Positions 17,811 to 25,913 of a stretch of 59,921 bases of DNA are shown here, piece by piece (position 1 is the first letter of the stretch; each line of letters opens with the position of its first letter). A program made the translations under genes and the position numbers. The notes below the pieces were generated by a model. The model searched no databases, was not told where the DNA came from, and saw only the letters and a program-made list of their open reading frames with translations. Source of the stretch: an uncultured Sphingomonas sp. (lineage in GTDB: Bacteria > Pseudomonadota > Alphaproteobacteria > Sphingomonadales > Sphingomonadaceae); assembly GCF_913777625.1 (NCBI RefSeq), contig NZ_CAJYTI010000015.1:1-59921 (forward strand). The letters run 5' to 3'.

Positions 17811-20800
17811 ACCGCCTCCACGAGGAGATCAGCTTCGAGAGCGAGGTCTGCACCATCCTCGCATCCAAGGGCTGGCTGTACGAGGCGGGTGATGCGCAGG
17901 CCTATGACCGCAAGCGCGCGCTATTCCCGGCTGATTTGCTAGCCTGGATACAGGAGACCCAGCCAAAGGCTTGGGAGAGCCTAACCAAGTTGCACGGCGC
18001 CTCGGTGGAGGCGCTGCTGCTCGACCGCGTGCGCAAGTCGCTGGACGACCGGGGAACGCTCGACGTGCTGCGCAACGGCGTCGACACCATCGGTGTGCGT
18101 GGCACGATCCAGCTTGCCCAGTTCAAGCCCGCGATGGGCATGAATCCGGATATCGTGACGCGCTACAGCGCCAATCGGCTGCGGGTGGTGCGGCAGGTCC
18201 GCTACAGCCTGGCCAACGAGAACTGCATCGATCTGGTGCTGTTCCTCAACGGCCTCCCCGTCGCCACCGTCGAGCTGAAGACCGACTTCACCCAGTCGGT
18301 GCAGGATGCCGTCGACCAGTACAAGCACGACCGGCTGCCGCAGCAGAAGGGGCACGAACGCGAGCCGCTGCTGAGCTTCCCATCGGGTGCACTGGTGCAC
18401 TTCGCCGTCTCGAACCGCGAAGTGATGATGACGACCAAACTCGCGGGGCCGGCCACGCACTTCCTGCCGTTCAACCAGGGCGATCATGGCGGCAAGGGCA
18501 ACCCCACGCTGCCCTTCGGCCACGCCACGTCGTACCTGTGGGAACAGGTGTGGCAGCGCGACAGCTGGCTGGAGCTGCTGGGCCGTTACCTAGTCACCCA
18601 GCGCGACGACAAGAAGGCCATCCGCGCGTTCATCTTCCCGCGCTATCACCAGCTCGACGTTACGCGGAAGCTCCAGGCCGCGATCCTCCAGGAGGGCGTG
18701 GGTGCGAAGTACCTCGTCCAGCACTCGGCGGGATCGGGCAAGACCAACTCCATTGCCTGGACCGCGCACTTCCTCTCCGAGCTCCACGACGCGAACGACG
18801 AGAAGCTGTTCTCGACGGTGATCGTCGTGTCCGACCGGCGGGTGATCGACGGACAGTTGCAGGACGCGCTGTTCGATTTCCAACGCACCACCGGTGTCGT
18901 CGAGACGATCAAGAGCGAGAGCGGCAGCAAGAGCGCGCAGCTGGCCGACGCGCTGAAGGCCGGCAAGAAGATCATCGTCTGCACCATCCAGACCTTCCCC
19001 TATGCGCTCCAGGCGGTGCGGGAGCTGGCTGCAACCGACGGCAAGCGCTTCGCCGTGATTGCGGACGAGGCGCACAGCTCGCAAACGGGCGAGGCAGCAG
19101 CGAAGCTCAAGGAAGTGCTCTCGCCCGAGGAGATTGCAGAGCTCCAGGACGGCGGCGAGATCGACACCGAAGACCTGCTGGCGGCCCAGATGGCGGCGCG
19201 GGCTAGCGACACCGGCGTGACCTACGTCGCCTTCACGGCAACCCCGAAGGCGAAGACGCTCCAGCTCTTCGGGCGCGTGAAGCAGCCGGGCGGCCTCCCG
19301 GAGCCCTTCCACGTCTATTCGATGCGGCAGGCCATCGAGGAGGGCTTCATTCTCGACGTGTTGAAGAACTACACGCCTTACAAGCTGGCGTTCCGCCTGG
19401 CGCACGACGGCAAGGAGCTGGAGGACACCGAGGTCGAGCGTTCGGCAGCGACGAAGGGGATCATGCAGTGGGTAAGCCTGCACCCCTATAACATCGCGCA
19501 GAAGGTCCAGATCGTCGTCGAGCACTTCCGCGAGAACGTGCAGCCCCTGCTCGACGGCAAGGCCAAGGCCATGGTGGTGCTGGCGAGCCGCAAGGAAGCC
19601 GTTCGGTGGAAGCTGGCCATCGACCGCTACATCAAAGGCAAGCGCTACCCGCTGGGTACGCTCGTTGCTTTCTCGGGCGAGGTGAACGATCCGGATTCGT
19701 CGCTCGAGCCGCTGAGCGAGGCGAGCAAGGAGCTCAACCCGAACCTGAAGGGCCGCGACATCCGCGACGCTTTCAAGGCGACCGACTATCACCTGCTGCT
19801 CGTGGCGAACAAGTTCCAGACCGGATTCGACCAGCCGCTGCTGTGCGGCATGTATGTCGACCGGCGCCTTGCCGGCGTCCAGGCAGTGCAGACGCTTTCG
19901 CGCCTCAATCGCGCCCATCCGGGCAAGGACACGACCTACATCCTCGATTTCGTGAACAGCTCCCAGGAGGTGCTAGCTGCGTTCCGGACCTACTATGAGA
20001 CGGCAGAGCTGGAAGGCGTCACTGATCCGAACCTCGTCTACGACATGCGCGCGAAGCTCGATGCTGGCGGCTGGTACGACAGCTTCGAGGTGGATCGTGT
20101 GGCGGCCGTCGCGATGGACCCGAAGTCCACCCAGGGGGACCTTGCCGGAGCGCTTGGGCCAGTCGCGGATCGCCTGCTGAAGCGCTTCGCCGCAGCCAAG
20201 GCCGCCAAAGAGGCCGCCGACGCGCTTGGGGACGAGAAGGCTGGGCAGACGGCAAGCGACGAGATGGGCACGCTCACGCTCTTCAAGACGGACGCGCAGA
20301 CCTTCATCCGCATCTACACCTTCCTCAGCCAGATGTTCGACTACGGCAACACGGACATTGAGAAGCGCTTCCTGTTCTTCAAATACCTCGTGCGGCTGCT
20401 CGATTTCGGGCGGGAGCGCGTGGCGGTGGATGTGTCGCAGCTGCAGCTCACGCACCACGCGCTGAAGAAGATGGACAAGCAGCCGATGCTGATGGGCGGC
20501 GAGGCCCCGAAGATTCCGCCGGTGGGCGAGGCCGGCTCCGGTTCGATCCAGGAGAGGCAGAAGGCGCTCCTCCGCGAGATCATCCAGCGCGTGAACGACC
20601 TGTTCGAGGGCGACCTGACCGACGGCGATCAGCTCGTCTTCGTCAATGAGGTGATCAAGGGTAAGCTGCTGGAGTCCGACGAGCTCACCATGCAGGCGAT
20701 GAACAACAGCAAGGCGCAGTTTGCTGCCTCGCCGACGCTAGACAATGAGCTGCTGAACGCGATCATCGACGCGCTCGACGCGCACCAGAAGATGAGCCAG

Positions 20801-20923
20801 CAGGCGCTCGGCTCGGACAAGGTGCGCGCGGGGCTGAAGGACATCCTGCTCGGCCCTGGGCAGCTCTACGAAGCACTGCGGAAGGGCGAAGGCGTCGTCG
20901 AAGAGGAGGCCGCCGCCGGTTGA
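17807..20923 (+). CDS. hsdR: Type I restriction-modification system, endonuclease/translocase subunit
   Basis: A 1038-residue motor subunit. The start is GTG 17807, overlapping the stop of the nuclease gene; the in-frame sequence further upstream is out-of-frame coding DNA. The N-terminal nuclease domain has the ExK pair in VATVELKTDF (E156, K158) after IDLVLFLNG. Superfamily 2 helicase motifs follow: HSAGSGKT (306-313), IADEAHSSQTG (DEAH 420-423), FTATPKAKT and a late motif LSRLNRAHPGKDTTYILDF. The C-terminal helical region binds the HsdM/HsdS complex. All key residues are present, so the enzyme looks functional. Confidence 0.96.
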   Translation: MNRLHEEISFESEVCTILASKGWLYEAGDAQAYDRKRALFPADLLAWIQETQPKAWESLTKLHGASVEALLLDRVRKSLDDRGTLDVLRNGVDTIGVRGTIQLAQFKPAMGMNPDIVTRYSANRLRVVRQVRYSLANENCIDLVLFLNGLPVATVELKTDFTQSVQDAVDQYKHDRLPQQKGHEREPLLSFPSGALVHFAVSNREVMMTTKLAGPATHFLPFNQGDHGGKGNPTLPFGHATSYLWEQVWQRDSWLELLGRYLVTQRDDKKAIRAFIFPRYHQLDVTRKLQAAILQEGVGAKYLVQHSAGSGKTNSIAWTAHFLSELHDANDEKLFSTVIVVSDRRVIDGQLQDALFDFQRTTGVVETIKSESGSKSAQLADALKAGKKIIVCTIQTFPYALQAVRELAATDGKRFAVIADEAHSSQTGEAAAKLKEVLSPEEIAELQDGGEIDTEDLLAAQMAARASDTGVTYVAFTATPKAKTLQLFGRVKQPGGLPEPFHVYSMRQAIEEGFILDVLKNYTPYKLAFRLAHDGKELEDTEVERSAATKGIMQWVSLHPYNIAQKVQIVVEHFRENVQPLLDGKAKAMVVLASRKEAVRWKLAIDRYIKGKRYPLGTLVAFSGEVNDPDSSLEPLSEASKELNPNLKGRDIRDAFKATDYHLLLVANKFQTGFDQPLLCGMYVDRRLAGVQAVQTLSRLNRAHPGKDTTYILDFVNSSQEVLAAFRTYYETAELEGVTDPNLVYDMRAKLDAGGWYDSFEVDRVAAVAMDPKSTQGDLAGALGPVADRLLKRFAAAKAAKEAADALGDEKAGQTASDEMGTLTLFKTDAQTFIRIYTFLSQMFDYGNTDIEKRFLFFKYLVRLLDFGRERVAVDVSQLQLTHHALKKMDKQPMLMGGEAPKIPPVGEAGSGSIQERQKALLREIIQRVNDLFEGDLTDGDQLVFVNEVIKGKLLESDELTMQAMNNSKAQFAASPTLDNELLNAIIDALDAHQKMSQQALGSDKVRAGLKDILLGPGQLYEALRKGEGVVEEEAAAG

Positions 20924-23469
20924 TCGACCCAACGGACGGCCAAAGTATCAGGACCATCACCATTACCGACGTTGATCTCATTGAGGTCCAGCAGGACCTT
21001 GAAGCCGAATCCCGTGCGCTCGGGAAGGCGCGCTATCGGAACAAGCGCAATGCGCCCTGGATCGACGCCATCGGCCCCGGTAGCGACGAGGCATCGCTAC
21101 CACCGGGGCGGGCGATGCTGCGGCGGACGCTCAAGCCAACAGCGGACGCAATTCGCGCCTTCCTGGCGGATGCGAAGTCAGGGCGAGCAGGGCGGCGCCA
21201 CGCAGCCTTTGATCTCCTCGACTGCGCGCAAGCGGAGCCGGAGCCTCTCGCCTATCTCACCCTACGCTGCGCTATCCAGGCAGGCGCCCGCGAAGTTCGC
21301 GCTCAGGGTGTGGCGAAGACCATCGGAAATGCGGTGCTCGACCACCTGCGAGCCGAGGAGTTCACCCGCCTCAACCCAGAGGGCGCCGAGGGACTCCAGC
21401 GGAGCCTCGCGGGGCGCGTAATGGTTAGCCAGAAGCGTCAGCGCGCCATCGAAGCGATCCAGGACGCCGAGGGCGTCGCGCTCAACTGGTCCCAGCACGA
21501 ATTGGTGACGGTCGGGCTCAAGCTGATCGAACTCGCCATAGAGGCCACCGGCCTGTTCGAGCTGAAGCTGATCCAGACCAACGTCGGCAAGCAGATCCGC
21601 CGCGAACGTAGGCTGTGCCTCACGGAGGCGATGCACGACTGGCTCGAAAGGCAGCACGAGCGTTGCGAGCTGTTGGACCCGATCCCTCTACCCATGGTGG
21701 TTCCGCCTTGTCCGTGGACGACCCCGACAGACGGCGGATACCTCACGCCGCCCGTCGGGACGCGGCTAGTAGGCTCGCACAGCCGTGCCTACGCCGACGA
21801 ACTCAGCAGCGTCGATATGCCTATCGTCTATCGGGCGGTGAACGCAGTCCAGGCGACTGGCTGGCGCGTGAACCGGCCGCTGCTGGAGGTCCTGGAACGC
21901 CTCACGACCGAAGGTGGCGCCCTGGCCGGCGTTCCGCCGCGCGAGCCCGAGCCGATCCCGGCCCGCCCACTGGAGGAGGACGATCCGGAGGCAGTCGAGC
22001 GCTGGAAGCGGGATGCCGCCAAGGTTCATGCACGCAACGCTGCCGGACGTGGCAAACGTCTGGCCTTGGCGCAACAGCTCTGGGTCGCACGGAAGCTGGC
22101 CGACTTCCCTGCCATCTACTTCCCGCACGATCTCGACTTCCGGGGGCGCGTTTATCCGATCCCGCAGGGTGGGCCCCACCCGCAAGCAGGCGACATCGGC
22201 CGCTCCCTGATCGAGTTCGCTCGTGGGAAGCCGCTGGGCCCCTCGGGTGCGCGCTGGCTTGCGATCCACGTCGCCAATGTCTTCGGGATCGACAAGCTCC
22301 GCTTCGAGGAGCGTATCGCCTGGGTCGAGCAGCACCGGGCTCAAATCCTCGATAGCGCCAGCGATCCGTTGGACGGCGCTCGCTTCTGGACGACCGCGGA
22401 CAAGCCGTGGGCGGCGCTCGCCGCATGCTTTGAATGGGCGGGCTATCTCCGGCACGGCGAAGCATTCGTCTCGCACCTGCCAATCGCCATCGATGGGTCG
22501 AACTCCGGTCTCCAGCATCTCACGGCGCTGCTTCGCGACGCCCAGGCGGCTCCGCATGTAAACCTTACGCCCAGCGACAACCCAGGCGACATCTACGCAC
22601 TCGTCGCGGCAAAAGCGCAGGCGATGATCGATGCCTCGCGGGACCCCGGCGCGGCTCCTTGGAAAGACGGCAAGATTACGCGCGGGATCGTGAAGCGGCC
22701 CTGCATGACCTACGTCTATTCCGCGACGGCGCGCGGCATGGGCGACCAGATCAGAGCCGAGCTGGGCCGCCTCGACGAAGCCGCAGCCAGCAACGGCCAG
22801 CCGCCCCATCTCGGGGGCGAGGACAACTTCGCATCGGCGACGTGGCTCGCGACGCGGCTCTATCGCCTGATCGGTGATACGGTGCCCGCAGCTCGCGCCG
22901 CGATGGAGTGGCTCAAAGCGGCAGCCAAGGCGATCAGCGCGCTCGACCTGCCGCTGTGGTGGACGACGCCGGCTGGCCTGCCTGTCCTGCAGCGATATCC
23001 GAACACGAAGGCAGGGCGCATCGAGACGACGTTTCGCGGCAAGCGGCTGCAGCTCCAGATCGCGGAGGAAGCGGGAGCCCGAACACTCGCCGAATGGATC
23101 GATGAGAAGCGCGCGCCGATAACGGACAGCCGGCAGGCGCAGGCGGGGATCGCTCCCAACTTCGTTCATTCGCTCGACGCCGCACACCTCATGCTAACCG
23201 TCGTGGCAGCCCAGGACGCAGGAATCTGCGACCTCGCAGTGATACACGACAGCTTCGGCACGCACGCTGCCGACACGGATCGCCTCGCGGCAATCCTGCG
23301 CGAGACGTTCGTCGCAATGTACGAGGCCGATCCGCTGGCGCGTTTCAGGACCGAGTTGGTGGAGCAGTTGGAGCCGCACACCAAGCTGGTTGCCGCTCTG
23401 CCGCCGCTGCCCGCTGTCGGGGAACTCGACCTCCAGACCGTTCGAGGGGCGACGTACATGTTCGCGTGA
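20920..23469 (+). CDS. Single-subunit (T7-like) DNA-directed RNA polymerase
   Basis: An 849-residue phage/mitochondrial-type RNA polymerase. The start is TTG 20920, overlapping the hsdR stop by four bases, with AGGAGG at 20903-20908. Hallmarks compared with T7 RNA polymerase: LDFRGRVYP (405-413); motif A PIAIDGSNSGLQHL with D525 (T7 D537); motif B ITRGIVKRPCMTYVY with R588, K592 and Y600 (T7 R627, K631, Y639); motif C GIAPNFVHSLDAAHL, then VIHDSFG with H776 and D777 (T7 H811, D812). The protein ends in MFA, echoing the FA foot of phage enzymes. The N-terminal 310 residues are more divergent, as expected for a promoter-recognition domain. No phage gene surrounds it. Its role is unknown; it would transcribe from its own promoter type. 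Confidence 0.95.
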   Translation: MIDPTDGQSIRTITITDVDLIEVQQDLEAESRALGKARYRNKRNAPWIDAIGPGSDEASLPPGRAMLRRTLKPTADAIRAFLADAKSGRAGRRHAAFDLLDCAQAEPEPLAYLTLRCAIQAGAREVRAQGVAKTIGNAVLDHLRAEEFTRLNPEGAEGLQRSLAGRVMVSQKRQRAIEAIQDAEGVALNWSQHELVTVGLKLIELAIEATGLFELKLIQTNVGKQIRRERRLCLTEAMHDWLERQHERCELLDPIPLPMVVPPCPWTTPTDGGYLTPPVGTRLVGSHSRAYADELSSVDMPIVYRAVNAVQATGWRVNRPLLEVLERLTTEGGALAGVPPREPEPIPARPLEEDDPEAVERWKRDAAKVHARNAAGRGKRLALAQQLWVARKLADFPAIYFPHDLDFRGRVYPIPQGGPHPQAGDIGRSLIEFARGKPLGPSGARWLAIHVANVFGIDKLRFEERIAWVEQHRAQILDSASDPLDGARFWTTADKPWAALAACFEWAGYLRHGEAFVSHLPIAIDGSNSGLQHLTALLRDAQAAPHVNLTPSDNPGDIYALVAAKAQAMIDASRDPGAAPWKDGKITRGIVKRPCMTYVYSATARGMGDQIRAELGRLDEAAASNGQPPHLGGEDNFASATWLATRLYRLIGDTVPAARAAMEWLKAAAKAISALDLPLWWTTPAGLPVLQRYPNTKAGRIETTFRGKRLQLQIAEEAGARTLAEWIDEKRAPITDSRQAQAGIAPNFVHSLDAAHLMLTVVAAQDAGICDLAVIHDSFGTHAADTDRLAAILRETFVAMYEADPLARFRTELVEQLEPHTKLVAALPPLPAVGELDLQTVRGATYMFA

Positions 23470-23505
23470 TCACCCGCCGACCCATTTCCCCTTTTTAGTA
23501 GTGTG

Positions 23506-23531
23506 AGCGCTCAGGAGACCTAGGCACGTGG
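23506..23531 (+). promoter_or_regulatory. Bipartite motif copy 1, candidate cognate promoter or protein site
   Basis: AGCGCTCAG, four bases, CCTAGG, two bases, CGT, one base, G. It matches the copy at 23698 at 19 of 26 positions. It begins 37 bp after the RNA polymerase stop codon. The 26-bp length and position suit a single-subunit polymerase promoter, but the two 6-bp palindromes (AGCGCT, CCTAGG) would also suit a DNA-binding protein. Confidence 0.4.
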
Positions 23532-23697
23532 CTCGGGGGTCGTGGTCGAATGGTTCTGGCTCAAAAATCCGAAGCGCCATAGCGAGGATGGACCGTCGCC
23601 ACCGCCCCCCCTTACCCCCTCCTCCACGATTGCCTGCCTCCGCAATCGCCAGCCATTGCTGGGTTCTGGAACCAGGGACGGTGGGGCGTGAGGGACC

Positions 23698-23723
23698 AGC
23701 GCTCAGCTTGCCTAGGAGCGTCG
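23698..23723 (+). promoter_or_regulatory. Bipartite motif copy 2, candidate cognate promoter or protein site
   Basis: Second copy, AGCGCTCAG-N4-CCTAGG-N2-CGT-N-G, in the same orientation 192 bp downstream of copy 1 and 185 bp before the recombinase ATG. The four central bases share nothing with copy 1, so the matched parts stand out as conserved half-elements. Confidence 0.4.
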
Positions 23724-23836
23724 AAGGACAGGCGAACCCGCCACCACCCAAAATCCACAATCTCGGTCGCCCCTTCGGATGGTGGTGTCCCAGTCGGGTA
23801 TACTCTGGACGACAAGCGTGATGAGACGCTCACAGC

Positions 23837-23902
23837 GTCCCAATAGGGTTGAATTTCGATTTTCGAACATATACCCATAGAAGGTCTAGAACCAATTGGG
23901 AC
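23837..23902. promoter_or_regulatory. Nested inverted repeats upstream of the recombinase
   Basis: GTCCCAAT (23837-23844) and ATTGGGAC (23895-23902) are exact inverted repeats that enclose a perfect palindrome TTCGA-TTT-TCGAA (23855-23867). The last arm ends 5 bp before the recombinase ATG. Serine resolvases often bind symmetric sites next to their own gene, so this is a candidate res-like or autoregulatory site. Confidence 0.45.
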
Positions 23903-23907
23903 AGTTC

Positions 23908-24462
23908 ATGACCACAAAGACCTATGGCTACGCCCGCGTCAGTACGGACGATCAAGATTGCTCGGTCCAGGAATCGGCGCTCTCGGCAGCTGGCTGCGAC
24001 CTCGTCCGGTGCGAAAAGAAGAGTGGTGCGACGACGGAGGGGCGTCGGGAGCTGGAAATCCTGCTCGACTTCCTTCGCCCTGGCGATACTCTCATGGTCA
24101 CTCGCGTCGACCGCCTTGCCCGTTCCGTTGCGGACCTCGAGAAGATCGTCAGCATCCTGAACGAGCGCGGCGCATTCCTGCGGGCCACTGAACAACCCAT
24201 CGACACTTCCACGCCAGCCGGTGTCGCCTTCCTCCAGATGCTCGGGGTTTTCGCTCAGTTCGAAACGGCCATTCGTCGGGAGCGGCAGTTGGAGGGAATC
24301 GCGAAGGCCAAGGAGGCCGGCGTCTACAAGGGCCGCCAGCCGTCTGTTCCTGTCGATGAGGTCCGGCGTCTCAAGGCGGAAGGTGTCCGGCCTGCCGACA
24401 TCGCTCGCCGGCTCCAGATTGGCAGAGGAAGCGTGTACCGAGCCTTAGCGGGCGCCGCGTAG
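23908..24462 (+). CDS. Serine recombinase (resolvase/invertase family)
   Basis: A 184-residue small serine recombinase. The ATG at 23908 gives MTTKTYGYARVSTDDQDCSV, with the nucleophile Ser12 in the YARVST motif. The catalytic arginine cluster is in VDRLARSVADL, the E-helix region is GVFAQFETAIRRERQLEGIAKAK, and a C-terminal Hin-like helix-turn-helix (VRRLKAEGVRPADIARRLQI) follows. Length and domain order match Tn3-type resolvases and Hin/Gin invertases. No transposase or terminal inverted repeats accompany it, so it may resolve element multimers or be a remnant of a nested transposon. A terminator-like hairpin follows at once. Confidence 0.93.
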   Translation: MTTKTYGYARVSTDDQDCSVQESALSAAGCDLVRCEKKSGATTEGRRELEILLDFLRPGDTLMVTRVDRLARSVADLEKIVSILNERGAFLRATEQPIDTSTPAGVAFLQMLGVFAQFETAIRRERQLEGIAKAKEAGVYKGRQPSVPVDEVRRLKAEGVRPADIARRLQIGRGSVYRALAGAA

Positions 24463-24496
24463 GCCTTGGCGCGCTTCCGCTTGGGCCTGCTTTTTT
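24461..24496 (+). terminator. Candidate Rho-independent terminator after the recombinase
   Basis: AGGCC and GGCCT enclose an inner GCG/CGC pair, with an internal loop of ttg on each side, followed by six T residues. It begins within the stop codon of the recombinase gene. Confidence 0.6.
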
Positions 24497-24518
24497 CCTG
24501 CCTATGCCCCGTGCCCAT

Positions 24519-25748
24519 TTAACCGCCTCTCCTCGGACGAGGCGGCCGGGGTGGAACGGCCTGCTGGAGAGTTGCGATCCTGCCGGGCATGATCGTCACG
24601 CGGTTTAAGAAGTCTTCGGCTGCAATCAGAGCTGTCTCAAGTTGCTCTAGCTCGGGCCTCCAACCTCTGTGGACTGCGGCGCTGCCCGCATCTGTCAGAA
24701 CGACAAATGTCGCATGCTCGTCGTCACCGATGATCCCCCTGTCACGAAGTGAACTAAGCTTCTGGTCGAACCGCCCCCCCGCATCCGCGCCAGCCAATTC
24801 GAATGCTCGGTCGAGCACTGCGCGCACGCCCATACCGGCTAGCGTCAACAATCCGGCATTGATTGCCCCATAGGTTTCATCGAGAAGCTGCCGAGAGATT
24901 TCGTCAGTCAATGCGGCAAACCATTCGGGCCGAGACCTACGCGCATATTCCGGCCAGTAGCTGACCGTAGGGCGTAGAGTCGTCTCCCACTCCCCACTAA
25001 TGGGATTCTGTTCGTGCTCTTCATCCTCGGAAAAAACGGCCTCACGCTGCACGTACAACGTGCCGCATCCCCCGCATTTGAGTACATTGAACTGGATAAT
25101 CTCGAAGACAAGCCCGTCAGGCGGGTTGCGCTCAGTGTAGCTCGCAACCACCTCCGCACGTCTATTTGGACCACAGACCGGGCATTGCGCTACGATCACC
25201 TTCGGTCGCGTACTCAGCTGCGTTTCAGTCTCTACGGGTTCATCAGGGCGAGGTTCCAGCTTTTCAAATTCTGCCCAGCCTTTAGCGGTGATTCCCCAGC
25301 CTCCGTCGTCAGTCATTTTGATATGTCCGTCGCTGAGCGTCTGATCTAACAGTTCTGACACTCGCTGGCCGTCCCGAGCACCGACTACGGCCGCAAGAGT
25401 ATTGTATGCCGGCGCGCGCACCGAGCCCAGACGATCATCGTCTAAGATTTCGGCCATCCATCGCAGCAGATTGTGCCGCTGCATTGCCAGCGTCGGCAAC
25501 CGCGTGGCGATCAATTCGTCCAAGTTACCGCTGCTGATGTTCAGCCAATGAGCTTCCGAGGTCCGGTGACGAACAGCGTAGCTCAGTCGAGAAGCCGAGA
25601 TGGGATTCTCCCCGACCCTAGAGCTAAGCATGGCGCGTGCAGTGCGGGTTATCTCGTATGGTCCACATCGAGGGCATCGTACTTGGCGATAGTCACCGCT
25701 CCCGCCCTGTTCGGAAGGCTCGCGGCAGATAGGACATGGCTGTGACAT
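24519..25748 (-). CDS. Double zinc-ribbon protein with C-terminal DUF4145-like domain
   Basis: A 409-residue protein reading inward from attR. Residues 1-30 hold a zinc ribbon (CPIC...CPRCG). A helical middle region follows (about 60-170), with HIKMTDDGGWGITAKGWAEFE resembling a winged helix. A second ribbon spans about 195-245 (CPVCG...CGGCG). The C-terminal 150 residues fit DUF4145: AINAGLLTLAGMGVRAVLDRAF, then RFDQKLSSLRDRGII, then AVHRGWRPE. DUF4145 domains are often found with restriction and other defence genes, and their activity is unsettled. The gene converges with the recombinase gene. I do not recognise a named family for the whole protein. Confidence 0.72.
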   Translation of the reverse strand: MSQPCPICREPSEQGGSGDYRQVRCPRCGPYEITRTARAMLSSRVGENPISASRLSYAVRHRTSEAHWLNISSGNLDELIATRLPTLAMQRHNLLRWMAEILDDDRLGSVRAPAYNTLAAVVGARDGQRVSELLDQTLSDGHIKMTDDGGWGITAKGWAEFEKLEPRPDEPVETETQLSTRPKVIVAQCPVCGPNRRAEVVASYTERNPPDGLVFEIIQFNVLKCGGCGTLYVQREAVFSEDEEHEQNPISGEWETTLRPTVSYWPEYARRSRPEWFAALTDEISRQLLDETYGAINAGLLTLAGMGVRAVLDRAFELAGADAGGRFDQKLSSLRDRGIIGDDEHATFVVLTDAGSAAVHRGWRPELEQLETALIAAEDFLNRVTIMPGRIATLQQAVPPRPPRPRRGG

Positions 25749-25913
25749 AGCGATTAACTACGAGAAGAATGTGGGCAGCGAAAGGAGGCGGAACGACCGA
25801 GATCGACTCAACAGAACTCGGCCTTGCTCCGGCACCCCACCGCTGCTACACAACTGCCCGCACGGAAAGCCTTAAGTCATTGAATTTGGTTACCTTAATG
25901 GCAGGTTTTGCCT

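Larger units (their letters stand above)
23470..23907. other. 438-bp structured non-coding stretch between RNA polymerase and recombinase genes
   Basis: No convincing gene is seen on either strand; the frames that stay open encode low-complexity shadow peptides. It holds two copies of a bipartite motif (23506-23531 and 23698-23723), a perfect 7-bp stem hairpin CGATTGC/GCAATCG (23627-23648), the pair ACCGTC/GACGGT flanking it (about 23592 and 23677), GGTTCTGGAACC (an inverted repeat near 23662-23673), and recombinase-proximal inverted repeats at 23837-23902. A structured RNA or a cluster of protein-binding sites is plausible. Confidence 0.6.

Noticed and set aside
20920..23469. Prophage origin with the RNA polymerase as part of a T7-like prophage
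   Set aside because: Within the att-bounded element there is no capsid, portal, terminase, tail, DNA polymerase, lysozyme or holin gene. The neighbours are restriction genes with overlapping frames.
23470..23821. Open frames of about 95 codons on both strands after the polymerase gene
   Set aside because: They are Gly/Pro/Arg-rich, lack ribosome sites, overlap each other and contain the structured repeats. They look like shadows of non-coding DNA.
24519..24545. Second intrinsic terminator (CCGCCTC/GAGGCGG hairpin)
   Set aside because: It lies inside the coding end of the DUF4145-type gene and is not followed by a T tract on either strand.
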